Source of the DNA: Stachybotrys elegans
Taxonomy: Eukaryota > Ascomycota > Sordariomycetes > Hypocreales > Stachybotryaceae
NCBI GenBank assembly: GCA_020746835.1
Contig: JAGPNK010000001.1
Span: forward strand, 2,852,001 to 2,916,000
Length of the DNA stretch: 64,000 nt
Direction: 5' to 3'
A program made the translations under genes and the position numbers. How positions within the stretch are numbered: position 1 is the first letter of the stretch; each line of letters begins with the position of its first letter. This document shows positions 11,106-22,322 of this stretch, piece by piece. The notes beneath the pieces are model-generated. The model was not told the DNA's origin, searched no databases, and saw only the letters and a list, made by a program, of their open reading frames with translations.

Positions 11106-12672
11106 CTACCTGAGATGCATGACCATGACGTCGGGCTCCTCGACGACCCGGCGAACCACCTCGGCTGCGCGAGCCATTGTGGCACCGTCAACGACACGAT
11201 GGTCGGCGCTCCAGCTGAAGTTGCAAACCTGCTTCTTCACGACGCGGTCTTGGTCGTCGAATGCGGGAACGGTTCGCATGCGCCCGATGCCCAAGATGGC
11301 CACCTCGCGCTCCACGATGACAGGGCTGAGGTACGTTCCCCCAATGTTGCCAATGTTGGACACGGTAATGGTTCCCCCGGACATGTCCTTGGGCGTCAGC
11401 TTGCCCTGGTGCGCCAGACTCTGCAGCCGCGCGAGCTCCGACGCAATGGACAGGATGTTGAGGGACCCGACGTCCTTGATGACGGGGACTACGAGACCCT
11501 GGGGTGCATCCATGGCGATGCCAATGTTATGCTGCGAGCGCAGCGCCAACGAGGGCTTGCCCGAGTCGCCATTGAGGTCCACGCGCGCGTTGAGAATCGG
11601 GAACTGGTAGAGCGCCATGGATACCGCCTTGATGATGAAGGGTAGGTATGACAGCTTGCCGGGCTGGCCCTCGACCGTGGGTGACGACGACAGCACGCGG
11701 TTCAGACGGCCGCGGAGCTCAACCAGGCTCGAAAAGTCCACCTCGTCTGCGTACAGGAAGTGCGGGATGTTGAGCGATCGTGTCATTGACTTGAACATCT
11801 GCTGCTGCGTAAAGGACAGCTCTTGGCGGGTCTCCATCTGCTGCGCCGTGGAAGCTGGTGCTCCTGCTGGGGGTCGCACGGCACCAGCGGCGGCGGCGTC
11901 TCGAGACTGGACGAACTTGTAAATGTCCTCTTTGAGCACCCTCCCGTCTCTCCCTGTGCCCTCTACGTCTGCAATGTCCACCTTGAGCTCCTTGGAGAGG
12001 TGCCTCACGGCAGGCGTTGCGATGGCTGCACACTTGCCCTTGGGCTTAGGCTCTGGCTCGGGCTCGGGCTCTTGGAGCCCAGTATCTACCACCTCGTTGA
12101 TGGCCACAGTATTCTTGTTTTCTGACGGCGGTTCGGACGCGGCTGCTGCCACCTTGGATGCAGCGTCGTCCTTGCTAGGCTCTGGAGCCGCCAGCGTCTC
12201 TACCGCATCTGCCTGTTCGGGGCCGCCTTGGATGTCAATGTCGATAAAGGGCCTGCCGACCTTGGCCATCTCGCCTGCCTCGTAGTATAGCTTCTTGACG
12301 GTGCCTGAGAAGCGGCTCGTAATCTCGACGGAGGCCTTGTCGCTCTGGACCTCGCAGAGCGGGGAGAACTCCTCCACGGTAGCACCGGGCTCGACGAACC
12401 ATTGGATCACTTCGCACTCGACAATTCCTAGCCCGGCATTAGCATGATGCCCCAGCTGTGCAGGCGTGGCTTTCTCAAGTCCTCTTACCTTCTCCAATAT
12501 CTGCCAGCAGCACCGGCTTCACGGCCAAGAGTCTCCTCGACTCGGAGAACCATCTGGAATGGTGACGGTTGACCCCACGGGGCCCAGGCGCCGTTGACGT
12601 CGCCGTCTTGCTCACGGCGCCCAGGACCTTCCATTGCCTCTGCAGCACCCTTGATCCTCGCTGTGCAAACAT
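11106..12672 (-). CDS. Branched-chain 2-oxoacid dehydrogenase E2 (lipoamide acyltransferase)
   Basis: Two exons (12672-12489, 12427-11106) give 501 residues. This is the dihydrolipoyl acyltransferase core of the mitochondrial complex that oxidises the 2-oxoacids of Leu, Ile and Val. The first ~50 residues are Arg/Ser rich with few acids, a likely presequence. The lipoyl domain follows, with the lipoylated Lys at K92 in EVQSDKASVEI. A linker rich in Glu-Pro (EPEPEPEPKPK) leads to the peripheral subunit-binding domain (ATPAVRHLSKEL...GTGRDGRVLKEDIYKFV). The catalytic domain ends in DHRVVDG (470-476), with active-site His471 and Asp475. The WFVEPGATVEEF and Leu/Phe pattern fits BCKDH E2 better than the pyruvate or 2-oxoglutarate E2 enzymes. 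The 61-nt intron splits the conserved IGEG. Confidence 0.93.
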
Positions 12673-13416
12673 GGCTCTGAATTCGGTGTGTGTATATTAC
12701 AAGAACAGACGCTCCCGGACAGGGCAGGAATGGTTGGTTATGGGGTAGGGAAGGCACAAGTGCAGAGACAAGCATCGTGCCGAGGGTGGCTTCCGTCGGC
12801 ATTGCTTCTCACTGTATCATGAGCCCATTGTACCCCGCGGATAGCCGAGTCTGGGGTACACCTGGCTGCTACTAAGGCCGAGCTCCATGCCCCGCGTCGG
12901 GCTAGGAAAGGCCTGGTCGGTCATTATCAAAAAGAAGATGACGCTGTGGTACCTGTGAGATGGTCTGAATTTGTTTGTTATTTAGTAGGTCCGTCAATTT
13001 GCTCATCATGAAGGAAGTCGGCTTTCCAGGTGCTTCTTCGGCATATGCAATTAATTGTATTACGACGTTATCAAGCAATTTGAGAAGACCAAGCATTGGT
13101 ACAACATGTCACCTGACCTTGGATCGCTGGCAAACATCTACCCAGTGTGCACTTACATCAATTCCATAATGACTGCCCCAATCTCAATCAAAAACACGAA
13201 TTTGCGTAGCTAAACGAACAAACCAGCATTTTCCACCGTCATGGTGACCTGATTGATGTGACAGTCATTCGCTCATTCGCTCATTGTAGCGCAACATCTC
13301 CCATCCCGTCCCTACCTGTTTCAGGCGCGGATCGGCGCTAACCTCCAAAAATTTCGGCCTCCCAGTTCCAGGAGCTCACCCACAACCAGCCATCACCCCT
13401 CCGCAAACCAGCCATC
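12673..13416. other. Divergent promoter region BCKDH E2 / ATP10
   Basis: These 744 bp lie between two divergent starts. A tandem GCTCATTC occurs at about 13270-13285. No reading frame or RNA gene is recognised. Confidence 0.45.
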
Positions 13417-14555
13417 ATGGCATCTCGACGGCTAGGCCTGGCTCTTCAGGAGCTCCCGAGGCGGTCCGCTACATGCCTCGTCTGCCAATGGCGCCGCAGC
13501 TTCAGCGCCACGGCCCTGCGCGCCGCGACGAAGCAGAAGCTCGGCGCAGGAACCGAGATGGACCCCAAGAGCAACGTCGTCGGCGCTCCCATCGAGGCGC
13601 CCCGAAGCTACGGCAAGCGCATCGACGGCACCTTTGAACCGAGGCCCCTGCCCCGTCCCATTGGCATGCTGCTGCCACCGCGGGTCGGCGAGAATACGGG
13701 TCTCGACCACCGCACTCTCAGCGAGAGGCGCGAGGATTTCGTCAACTATGAGAAGCACTTGCAGCGGCGCAAAGAGCTGTGCGTACACATGCATGGCTTA
13801 TTCAAGCCGGCTTGCTCGTATACGTGTACTGGCGGCTGACCATGTGATATAGAACGGCCCAGATGTCGAGGCCATACTTCCGCGACTGGGGCAACCTTCA
13901 GTTCCACGAGGGCAAGTCCTTCCTCGCGCCCCCACGCCTCTTCAAAGCCGAAGCGTCCCTCTTCTTCCCCAACTTCTACGGTCAGACGCTGCTCAAGACG
14001 GACAAGAAGCCTCGCGATACGACCCCGACGCTTCTGGGCAAGGCCTCGGTGGTAACCTTCTTCAGCAGCCAGTGGGCCGAGAGTCAGGCCGCCTCCTTCG
14101 TCTCCAAGGAGGCCAACCCGGCTCTGCACGAGGTCCTCGAGCAGCACCCAGACCTGGCGCAGCTCGTGCGCATAAACTACGAGGACAATGCCGGAAAGGC
14201 TTTCATGATCCGCCTGTTCATGGGCTCGTTGCGCAAGCAGTTTGCCGAGAAGGACTGGGACAAGTACTTCCTCGTCCGCCGCGGCATCACCGACAACATC
14301 AGGGAGTCCATCGGTCTGCTCAACAGCAAGGTCGGCTACACGTACATTGTCGACCAGCACTGCCGCGTCCGCTGGGCTGGCAGCGGTTCCAGCCGGCCCG
14401 AGGAGCGCGAGAGCCTGGCCAAGGGCCTAAGGAAGGCCGCCGAGGACATCAAGAAGGAGGCGCTGCTGCCCGCGTCTGCGCGAGAGACACCTCTGTCCAA
14501 GCGCAACATTGAAAAGGCCAAGCTCCTGGAGGCAGCAGCAGGCACGGTGGCGTGA
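13417..14555 (+). CDS. ATP10: ATP10, mitochondrial ATP synthase assembly factor
   Basis: Two exons (13417-13778, 13853-14555) with a 74-nt intron (GTGCGT...TATAG) give 354 residues. Atp10 sits at the inner mitochondrial membrane and helps assemble the Fo sector, in yeast by binding newly made subunit 6. The N-terminus is Arg-rich with few acids (matrix signal). The family core starts after the splice, YFRDWGNLQFHEGKSFLAP, then LFFPNFYGQTL, SVVTFFSSQWAE, NYEDNAGKAFMIRLF, and the C-terminal thioredoxin-like GYTYIVDQHCRVRWAGSG. The donor was chosen because it joins Leu-Thr-Ala-Gln in frame with MSRPYFRDWG. The gene converges on GOS1. Confidence 0.9.
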
Positions 14556-14768
14556 TAAGCGTATTCCAACTTCTCCGCTCTTGGTTGTATCGGGAGAAGG
14601 CTATAGATTCATGAATCCAGCATAGACTGCTACTACTTGTACAATAAGGCGCTGATACCCACATCCCAAATCAAAAACGAAAAAAAAACGCCGCGGCGCA
14701 TCCCAGAGGAACAAGAAGAAGAAAAAGTAAAACATCCCTTATCCGCTTGCTTTGCCCTGTCTTTTCTT

Positions 14769-15577
14769 TCAAAGGAACATCCAGAATACAATGAAGCAAA
14801 AGGCAATGAAGCTGCCCATGATGATGCTGTCCCTCCTCTTGCGCGCCGATATCCTGCGGATGAGCGAGTTGAGGCCGGGGACCTTGCTGGCAGCGCCCGT
14901 TATCCTGTGGTTGATGCTGGCAATCGTCTCGCGCTGTATAATGAAGCTGTCGTTGATGGAGCGGGCCTGGCCGAGGATGTTGTCGGCCATGTTGTTGCTG
15001 TTGTCGATGCGGGTCCGCTCGCCGAGCATGTACTCGGCCTCGGGGTTGCTGGCGCGGAAGTCGTCGATGTCGGACCGCACGTTGGTCAGCAGGTTGGCCC
15101 GGTTGCGGGCCTCCTGCAGCGTGCCGCGCAGGCGGATGAGGTCCCGCTTGTGGGAGGAGAGCTTCTCGCGGAGGAGCGATACATTGTTCTGTTTCAGGGC
15201 GGACGAGGTGAGGGTGGCTTCCGAGTCGAGCAGCCGCGATAGCTGTCCAATCGTCTTCTCACGCTGGAAATTCCACCACAGTCAGTCCCCCTCCCCCTTC
15301 GTATCCCGCTATTCCGATCAAACATACCTTCTCCAGAAGCTCTTCAATCTTTGCCTCGGTCTCTCGCTCTTCGGCGGTAGGCTTGGGAGGTATGTCTGCG
15401 ACAGTGGCGAATTGCGAATACGTGTGGAAGAGGTTATCCGTCTGGAGCAAGTCAGCTGGGCCTGGCTCAGCGGTGCTGGTTGCAGATAGCAAAGTAAAGG
15501 CAACGCACCTGGGATTCAAGCGTCCTGGCTTGCTGCCGGAGCTGCGTCCAGCCAGTGTTCCCCGTTGCCGCCGACAT
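14769..15577 (-). CDS. GOS1: Golgi SNARE Gos1 (GOSR1/GS28 family)
   Basis: Three exons (15577-15509, 15441-15328, 15263-14769) give 225 residues, close to the yeast protein (223). Gos1 is a Golgi v-SNARE acting in intra-Golgi retrograde and ER-Golgi traffic. The N-terminus (MSAATGNTGWTQLRQQARTL) and the Habc-type coils match the family. The SNARE motif covers residues around 140-200 with the central Gln layer in the ARSINDSFIIQRETIASI stretch. The chain ends in a tail anchor (SIIMGSFIAFCFIVFWMFL). The introns are 67 and 64 nt with standard donors, and both fall between codons. Confidence 0.94.
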
Positions 15578-16077
15578 GATGGGCGCAGATGTAATTTGTC
15601 TATCAAGAGAGCGCAGCCATGGGGTTTGGTTGAAAGAGGCGCCGGTTGACGATGGGCTACGTAACCAGGGGTGCACCGCCACGGGTGAACGTTGAGACGC
15701 TACTAGCCTCATCATATCGACCCACCTTGCTCCGATAATGCAGAAGCGGCAGTAAGCCTTCACCGCCCGCCGGAAGTCGTCTCCCCATCGGTACCTTGTA
15801 GCTCACGTGATGCCGTTGGACGGTTCTCTGTATGAGACCCCACGAGCCAATCAAAAATTATCAAAACCTTGAAGTTGCCCACTTATTCCCTCACTGGTCT
15901 GGCGCACACTTCCAAGCCCTAGGGCAATTTTTCACTTGTCCCCGGCCCCAAACTTGCGAAATTCTTGAAGCCTTACCTACGAGAACCCATCGCGACAACT
16001 GGACGGTCACGGTCGAGGCTGAAACTAATACATCCGACAACACCACATCAACACTCCTTCTTCGAGTATCATCAAAG
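15578..16077. other. Divergent promoter region GOS1 / RPL35
   Basis: This 500-bp interval holds both promoters. The stretch just before 16078 is rich in CA and ends CATCAAAG-ATG, a typical leader for a fungal ribosomal protein gene. No other gene is seen. Confidence 0.5.
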
Positions 16078-16929
16078 ATGGTGAGTGCCGGCCCTTGCTT
16101 CTCCTCCTTTCTCAATCCAGGATCGAGTTCGAATTCCGGCCAAAGCCCCCCCTGGCGAGTTGAGAGGGAAACTCGTCTCCCCCTCCTCCATCTACACGTT
16201 ACCCAACAATTCGACCGAGCGAAACAAGAACTTTTCCTTTCCACCCGCTGTTGGATAAAGTCCTGTTGTTGTGGCCGCTATTCTCTCGATTTCTACCGAT
16301 TCACGTTATTGCGAAAAACACAAATGGGATAAAAATGGAACGCATCAAGTGCTGACTGGCAAGTAGTCGACGGGCAAGGTCAAGGCTTCCCAGCTCTGGG
16401 GCAAGAACAAGGACGACCTGACGAAGCAGCTCGGCGAGCTGAAGTCGGAGCTCGGTCAGCTGCGCGTCCAGAAGGTCGCCTCCTCCGGCACCAAGCTGAA
16501 CAAGATGTGAGTACCGGGGAGGGAAATAAAACCTAGACCTGGGGGGTTGTTGGTCCCGCTGACATACGACTCCTCTCAGCCACGACCTGCGCAAGTCCAT
16601 CGCCCGTGTCCTGACCGTCATCAACGCCAAGCAACGCGCCCAGCTCCGCCTGTTCTACAAGAACAAGAAGTACGCTCCTCTCGACCTCCGCCCTAAGCAG
16701 ACCCGCGCCATCCGCCGCCGGCTATCACCCGAGGACAAGGCCCGCGTGCTGGAGAAGACGAAGAAGCGCCAGACGCACTTCCCCCAGCGCAAGTTTGCCA
16801 TCAAGGTACGAAATCCAAGTCATATCTAGCGTTCGCGCCCACGCCACAATCTGTGGCGTGGAGGGGGAAGGGACGCCAAAGAGGCAGCAAAATACAGCTA
16901 CTAACAGGTGTGTGCGTCATCAGGCTTGA
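16078..16929 (+). CDS. RPL35: 60S ribosomal protein L35 (uL29) with ATG-only first exon
   Basis: Four coding exons (16078-16080, 16367-16506, 16580-16805, 16924-16929) give 124 residues. uL29 lies at the polypeptide exit tunnel of the large subunit. The first coding exon is only the ATG, followed by a 286-nt intron. The coding body runs from [18 protein letters not shown] through [16 protein letters not shown] to [15 protein letters not shown]. Reading past 16805 adds a non-family tail (VRNPSHI), so I place a third intron (118 nt, branch CTAAC at 16900-16904) ending CATCAG, leaving a 6-nt last exon, GCT TGA. This restores the usual family ending QRKFAIKA. The AG directly after the branch site is skipped as too close. 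Confidence 0.93.
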
Positions 16930-17687
16930 TTTGATTTCTCCAAAGGCAAAGGAATATGCGGGTAGAGGGAAACGGGGTATCGAGGCGTGGCGTGCTTTTT
17001 TCTCTTTGATCAAAAAGGCTTCGAAACTTGCATCGCATGGCTCTGGGGAATCTCGGTCTGAACTTGTACTTATTTCCCGGTTCGGGCCTCGTTCTGGGAC
17101 GAATTGTCTCTCGATGGGCGCACTAAAGACAGCTGCCCACATCACAAAATGAGGTCATGATCAAAGACGTTCTCCTGATGACTCTGTAGCTACGATGCTG
17201 TGACGAAGGCTATGCTCCTCACGCACTACAATACCATTTACTATCACTATTCAATACTCTGGGCTTCTCTTTTATTCCTTCTTCATCATGGTAGATTCTG
17301 GCGAATTACTCTACTTGACATGCAACTCGCATGTAACAACAGTTCTGAAGGCCGTGATGGTCGAGACATTTGCACCATGCATTGTTTTCGCCCCATGGAG
17401 AGGTATAAAAGGCAGTGAATTTCTCATCAGGTATCTAAGGAAACTTTTTGTAAACATTCCGACATAGGTCCGTCCGTCCTACGATTATGAAGCCGTTCTT
17501 CATTTTTATGTCCCAGTAGCTCCCAGTATGCATGCGCATCCCATACACAAACGCCAACTCCTAGGCTCTGCTGCCCTCAACGCCAAGCTCTATCCCATCA
17601 CTTCGGAATCCCATGTACCTCATCAGCCATAACATGTCGCTGCTCCATTGCGCAGGTCAAGCTCAGCTTTGTTGTGTAGTTCTCTGC
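16930..17687. other. Convergent gene-free region RPL35 / C2H2 factor
   Basis: These 758 bp lie between convergent genes. I see no supported reading frame or RNA; it probably holds 3' UTRs. Confidence 0.4.
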
Positions 17688-19873
17688 TCATGATAGTGCC
17701 GTAGTCGTTGCCTCTCGGCGCTTCTTGGCCCGCTGTGATTCCTTTTCTGCTCGCCTCATTAATTCGACTTCTCTCTTAACCGCATTAATCATCTGAGTAA
17801 TGTTCTCTTGGCCAACATCGGCGTGGCTTTTCTCCGCATGCCGTTTCAACTGATCTACCCTCACATAGGGTCTCATTTTCGCCGAGTCTGGGCACAGCTT
17901 GCACTTGTAGAGCGGTGGTTGATGAGTACGCCGATGTTTGGACAGATTCGACGACTCGGCGAACTTTTGACCACATTCTTCGCATACCAGCGGCTTGTCT
18001 TTTGTGTGCGTCCGCACATGCATGGCTGTAACAGATGAGGTTAGCAAGGGGGGTATGTGTGCAGCTTGACCAAGACCCATGACCTACTGAGAGCGCTCTG
18101 TTGCTTAAAGCCTGCGTTGCAACCTTCGAATTGGCATTTCCACGGCATTTCACCCGTGTGTATCCTTAAATGCTGCTCCAAAGCCTGCGGTCCTGATAGC
18201 TTCTTGCCGCAAATCTTGCATTGCTCGGGTTTGACTGTGGGGAGCGGTTGTCAGCGCTGCGGGATGGCACCAAGAGAGTGTTACTTACAGCCAGTATGCG
18301 TTTGCAAATGTCTTTCCAGTTTGCTTTTTTGGGAGAAGCCTGTTGTCTTGTCGCAGTCCCCCCAGCCGCACCAGTAGATTCCTTCATTCTTCTGCAGGGA
18401 AGGTACGTGCGCTTGCAAGCAGTGCTTATGTAGCTTCTCCTCGGACTCAAACGTCATGTTGCAAGCGGTGGTGCCGCCATCTTGCGACCAGCTACACGTA
18501 TAGACGCCCGGTGTCTGGGGGACATGGTGAACCGACGGCTCGCAGGGGCTCGGCAGCATCAGGTCTGGGCTGGCGAGTATGGCAGACTGCTCCATGTCCA
18601 TAGAGACAGCCGTGCTAGGGGTCATGGGTGTGGGCATCGGGCCAGTGCCATACGACAAATTTGTCGCTGGAGTCGAGGCCAGGGAATATGAGCGGGAATC
18701 CAACCTATTGGCCCTGGTGTTTTTAGGACCAGTCAAGGGGAGAGATCCGACTATGGGTTTATGCTGTTCGAGGAAGTGCTGGACCAGACCATCCCAGCTT
18801 TGGAGAGTCGTGCAGCACGGTTGTGTTTGTATCTGAGCTGGATTACATGTATCGACGTGTTCCTGATAGGCATTGTTGTGCCGGGGCAGAATGCAGTGGA
18901 AGGCGGAAAAGTCGGATGCATCCGGCGCCGAAGGGCAGACGTGAGCTTGAGCATTGCTGTCGTGAACCTGGGTGCTTTCCAGGTCGGGAAGCTGTGAGAG
19001 GTCCAGAGATATGAGATCCGCCAACGTACGGGGTTCGCCCTGAGTTGTAAAGGCGGGTAGATCGATGGCATGCTGGTTGAACATGTTGGTACAGGAAGTG
19101 AAGTCATGGTTACACATTATATCTTGGAAGGCGTCGTGGGGGAAGCTGTTGGACATGATGCCATCACAGTGATTGAAGAAGCACGGGGAGTGCGGTCCCA
19201 GCTGCTCGTGGCCGAACGAGGCGAGTGTGGCAGCCGCGACTTGCTCGCCGCTGAGGGCGTCGGTGATGCAGTTGGCATCGGTGCATGGGCTCACGGCACC
19301 TTGACACGCTTCGTCTCTGCAGGCATCGAGGGGTGCACAGTCGTTGTCGTCGCAGCAAACGCCATGGCCGGTATTTCCGCACTGGCTGGCACAGCTGCCC
19401 TCACAGTCGGAGTCGCACGAAACAGAAGCAGCGTCGTCATTACCAGTGGCTCTCTTGCGCTTGTCACTGCCACGCTGCGTGGGTTGGGAGAGAAAGGCGG
19501 CGGCGGCGTCGAATGCTCCCTCGGCCAGGCCGTCGTCGAAGAGATGTCCGTCTGGCAAGTATGGGCTGTTCCCCCATGGGGCGTAAGACGTGACGGCATC
19601 CATGATGTCGTTTTGCAAACGTGACTGTGTCTGATCCTGGGATGCGAAGCCGGTGCCAGTCAAAAGCGACTGCATGGGTGTATAGCTGTCGGCCTGTTTG
19701 GAGCGCACAAGGCCAGCCTCAGCCGGAGAGCCTGGCTGCTGTCCAGTGAGGCTTGCTGAACTGAAACCCAGGGTTAGTTGAGTATCGAAGTCGTCTTCTG
19801 CGTGGTAAAGGTAGTGGGCGAGGGTCCCTGGAGTTGGGGAACCGCCATGGCCGTCTTCCAGGGAGTCATCCAT
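17688..19873 (-). CDS. C2H2 transcription factor with tandem CWCH2 fingers (Zap1/ZafA-like candidate)
   Basis: Three exons (19873-18289, 18234-18088, 18025-17688) give 689 residues. ATG 19873 is chosen for its strong context (TTCGCCATGG); the frame extends upstream without an ATG. Residues 153-202 hold 11 Cys in an acidic stretch, as in metal-sensing activation domains. Near 458-528 are two fingers of the tandem CWCH2 type (CSW...C...H...H, then CGWGDC...H...H). Four more C2H2 fingers follow ([36 protein letters not shown]), and both introns fall in this block. The tail is basic and coiled. Tandem CWCH2 fingers together with a Cys-rich activator are known from the zinc regulator Zap1/ZafA, so a zinc- or metal-responsive role is plausible but is inference. 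No transporter gene is adjacent. Confidence 0.8.
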
Positions 19874-21408
19874 GGCGAACGGACGAGGATGATAAGGGTT
19901 TTTGTGCGAGGGGCGACGACTAATATTTGATAGGGTAGTTCCGCGTATGTCTGGGCGGAGAGTATGTGGCGTTGGTGGGAGAAGCAAAGGCAGAGCCGTG
20001 CGTGTCTGGACGACAGGACAGGCTCAGCCGAGTCGTGTTGGGGGGAGGGAGGGAAGGGTATGTATCAAAGATGAGAGCAGAGACAGAGACAGAGGCGGAG
20101 GCGGAGGAAATGGAAATGGGAATGGAAATGGATATGAAGAAGAGAAAATAGGTCAAGAATCAAGAGAATCGAGAACCTACTTCTTGGCCCAGCCAGCCTA
20201 GAGGGATGCCGGGACAGAAAGGACGCGAGCTAGGCTCGCATTCATAGCAGCTGCAGCCAGTAACGCGCAGAACCGCAGCACCGTCCGGCGCAGACAAGCC
20301 CTGTCCTGTCCTATCCTGTCCTGCCGTGCCCTGACCTGCTCCGTTCTCGTGCTGTGCAGGGCAGATCGGAGCGGTTAGTACTAAGGCAGGCTTGGTCGAG
20401 GCTGCCGGAGCGACGTGGGGCTGCGAGGTGAGTTGAGGACCTTGATGGCTGCCGCGACTCTGGAGGCCGCACGCAATTCGCCCGGCAAGGAGCACTGACG
20501 TTGTCCTGCTGATGCCCACTCACGTCAGTCCAAAGGTCCCTCATCAAAATGTATGTATCCGCCGTGCTGCATCATGATGGGAGCAACTCACTCTTTTCAA
20601 TCTTGCTTGTCCGTCCACTTGTTGCCGATTTTAATATCCTCCCAATTTCTTGAGTGACCGCGAGATTGAACCCCCACGTCTTTTTTTCTTCTCTCATGCG
20701 CCATGTGCCATGCGCCATGCATCACTGCCTTAGTCATCATCCCCTGTGGGGCATGGCCGCCCGCCATCCACTCCAACCATTCAAGTGGGTGGAAAATGTC
20801 ATGCGGCCTGCATCACTTGCATCGTCTCTCACGTCGCTACCCTAGACACGAGTTGATAGCTCTGCTTTCCACCCAGCTTGACCGATTTGTTGCTTGTCGC
20901 TCGTGGTTATATAGAGGGGTTTCTGATGATGATTTGTACGTATTTACTAGCCATCACTGGCGTACTCGTCTATCATGTCTTGATAAATCAGTCTATATGA
21001 ATCCAAGCAAGTCATCCCCTTCACGTTTTCACAATAGTTGAAAACGGTAAACTCGATACCATGATGGCGGGTTCCAACAATACCCATAATAACATATCTA
21101 CGTAGTCATAACGCCCATCGTGCACATCTCCCGTCATATTAAAACAATATGTCCACTACCTTGTCACCAGCCGAGACCTCCATCTTTACATATCCAACCG
21201 CCAAGAACGTCACCCCAGTCGCCAATGCCCCGCCCTCTAAGTAGGAGGTATCGATTCACTCTCGACTAAGTCGCTATCAACTACACCACAGAACCAGCCT
21301 CACAACCTCACTCCTCCAACCACATCCCGGCAGAGCAGCAGCCGCAACCGCCCCCCTCCGCGCTCACGCGCTCCCTAGAAACCTCTCCTCCCCTCCTACA
21401 CATTCACA
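19874..21408. other. Divergent 1.5 kb gene-free region
   Basis: This region lies between the C2H2 factor and the small acylated protein. A purine-rich tract (20040-20152, GGGAGGGAGGGAAGG then AGACAGAGACAGAGGCGGAGGCGGAGG) occupies the likely 5' leader of the C2H2 gene. A CCTGTCCTGTCC-type run lies at about 20300-20335, and ATGCGCCATGTGCCATGCGCCATGC at 20696-20720. No gene is recognised. Confidence 0.45.
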
Positions 21409-21880
21409 ATGGGCAACTGCTGCGGCAAGCCAGACGCAGAAAACACCCTCGGGCCACGTCATGCCGACTCTCAAGCTCCCACCGGCCCCCAGACATCTCG
21501 CCTCCCCCACAAAGTCGGTGGTCCCGGACGAACCCTAGGCGGCTCCTCGTCGGCCGCCGATACCTCCGCCGCTGCCGGAGACGCCCGTCAAAAGGCAGCC
21601 GAGGCCGCCGAGGTAAGTCAATGACACCCACCCACCCCGTCACCCCGTCACCCCGTCACCCCGTCACCCCTCGCGCCACCTGGCCCCTTGTCTGCTCCCC
21701 TTACTCAAATATCATCTCCAGGCCAGAGCAAAGGCTGCCAGTTCCGGCGGCGGCAAGTTGCAATCCCAGCTCGCCGCTCAAAAGAAGCAGACCAGAAATG
21801 ATACGCTGAAAGAAGCCAGCGAGCAGACGCTGAGGGAACGTGAATCGGCCTCTGCCGCTGAGGCTCGTAACTGGAACTGA
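21409..21880 (+). CDS. SVIP-like small p97/Cdc48-binding protein with acylation signal
   Basis: Two exons (21409-21612, 21722-21880) give 120 residues. The N-terminus MGNCCGK has Gly2 for N-myristoylation and Cys4/Cys5 for palmitoylation, so membrane attachment is likely. Residues 60-70 (RQKAAEAAEAR) fit the VCP-interacting motif RX5AAX2R exactly, followed by Lys/Ala and a Gly-rich turn, as in SVIP, the small VCP-interacting inhibitor of ER-associated degradation in animals. The rest is Ala/Ser/Gln rich and probably helical or disordered. The 109-nt intron interrupts the motif after residue 68 and carries a CCCCGTCAC tandem repeat. Function as a Cdc48 adaptor is inferred from the motif and the lipid anchor, not from overall identity. 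Confidence 0.78.
21635..21672. repeat. CCCCGTCAC tandem repeat inside an intron
   Basis: About four head-to-tail 9-bp units lie within the intron of the SVIP-like gene. No function is evident. Confidence 0.85.
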
Positions 21881-22322
21881 AGGATTCGCCTTGCATCACC
21901 GGAGTACGTAGGAGTTGGCGGCCGCATGTCACATTGCAATTGAGCACCTCATCATCATCGTTATCATTGTTTTCCATCCCATAGGCCTCTTGCCGAGCGA
22001 ATGTAATCTACCTAGGGGTGTAGTTCTTCTTGGAAACTGATGCTACGCGTCTTCCAAGCATTATTGGAGGATAATATCGAGGCTCTCTTCGACCACCCAT
22101 GTGTCTTCCGCTGATCCGTTTTTACCTCAGGCAAAGCGCACAAGAACGTGCATCTCGCCTACTGAATAATACACAACTCCCGACGCACCTGGCGCGCCGC
22201 AATACCATTCCCTGAACGCCTTTTGTGTGTGATAGAAGCAACCATCCGCCCACAACCAAATGAGCAGCCAAGGGCAACGACCGCAAAACCTCAGTGCCAA
22301 TGCCGAGCGCGACGTTTCTCCC
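21881..22322. other. Convergent 3' region SVIP-like gene / PRP5
   Basis: These 442 bp lie between convergent stop codons. No gene or RNA is recognised. Confidence 0.4.

Noticed and set aside
10581..11645. 354-residue plus-strand frame
   Set aside because: It overlaps the catalytic domain of BCKDH E2 on the other strand and has no protein-like conservation.
16806..16829. RPL35 read through into a VRNPSHI tail
   Set aside because: uL29 proteins end close to FA[IV]KA. A GTACGA donor, CTAAC branch and CATCAG-GCT-TGA give exactly that ending.
19874..19987. N-terminal extension of the C2H2 factor to 19987
   Set aside because: The codon at 19987 is TTG; the first ATG in the frame, 19873, has a strong context.
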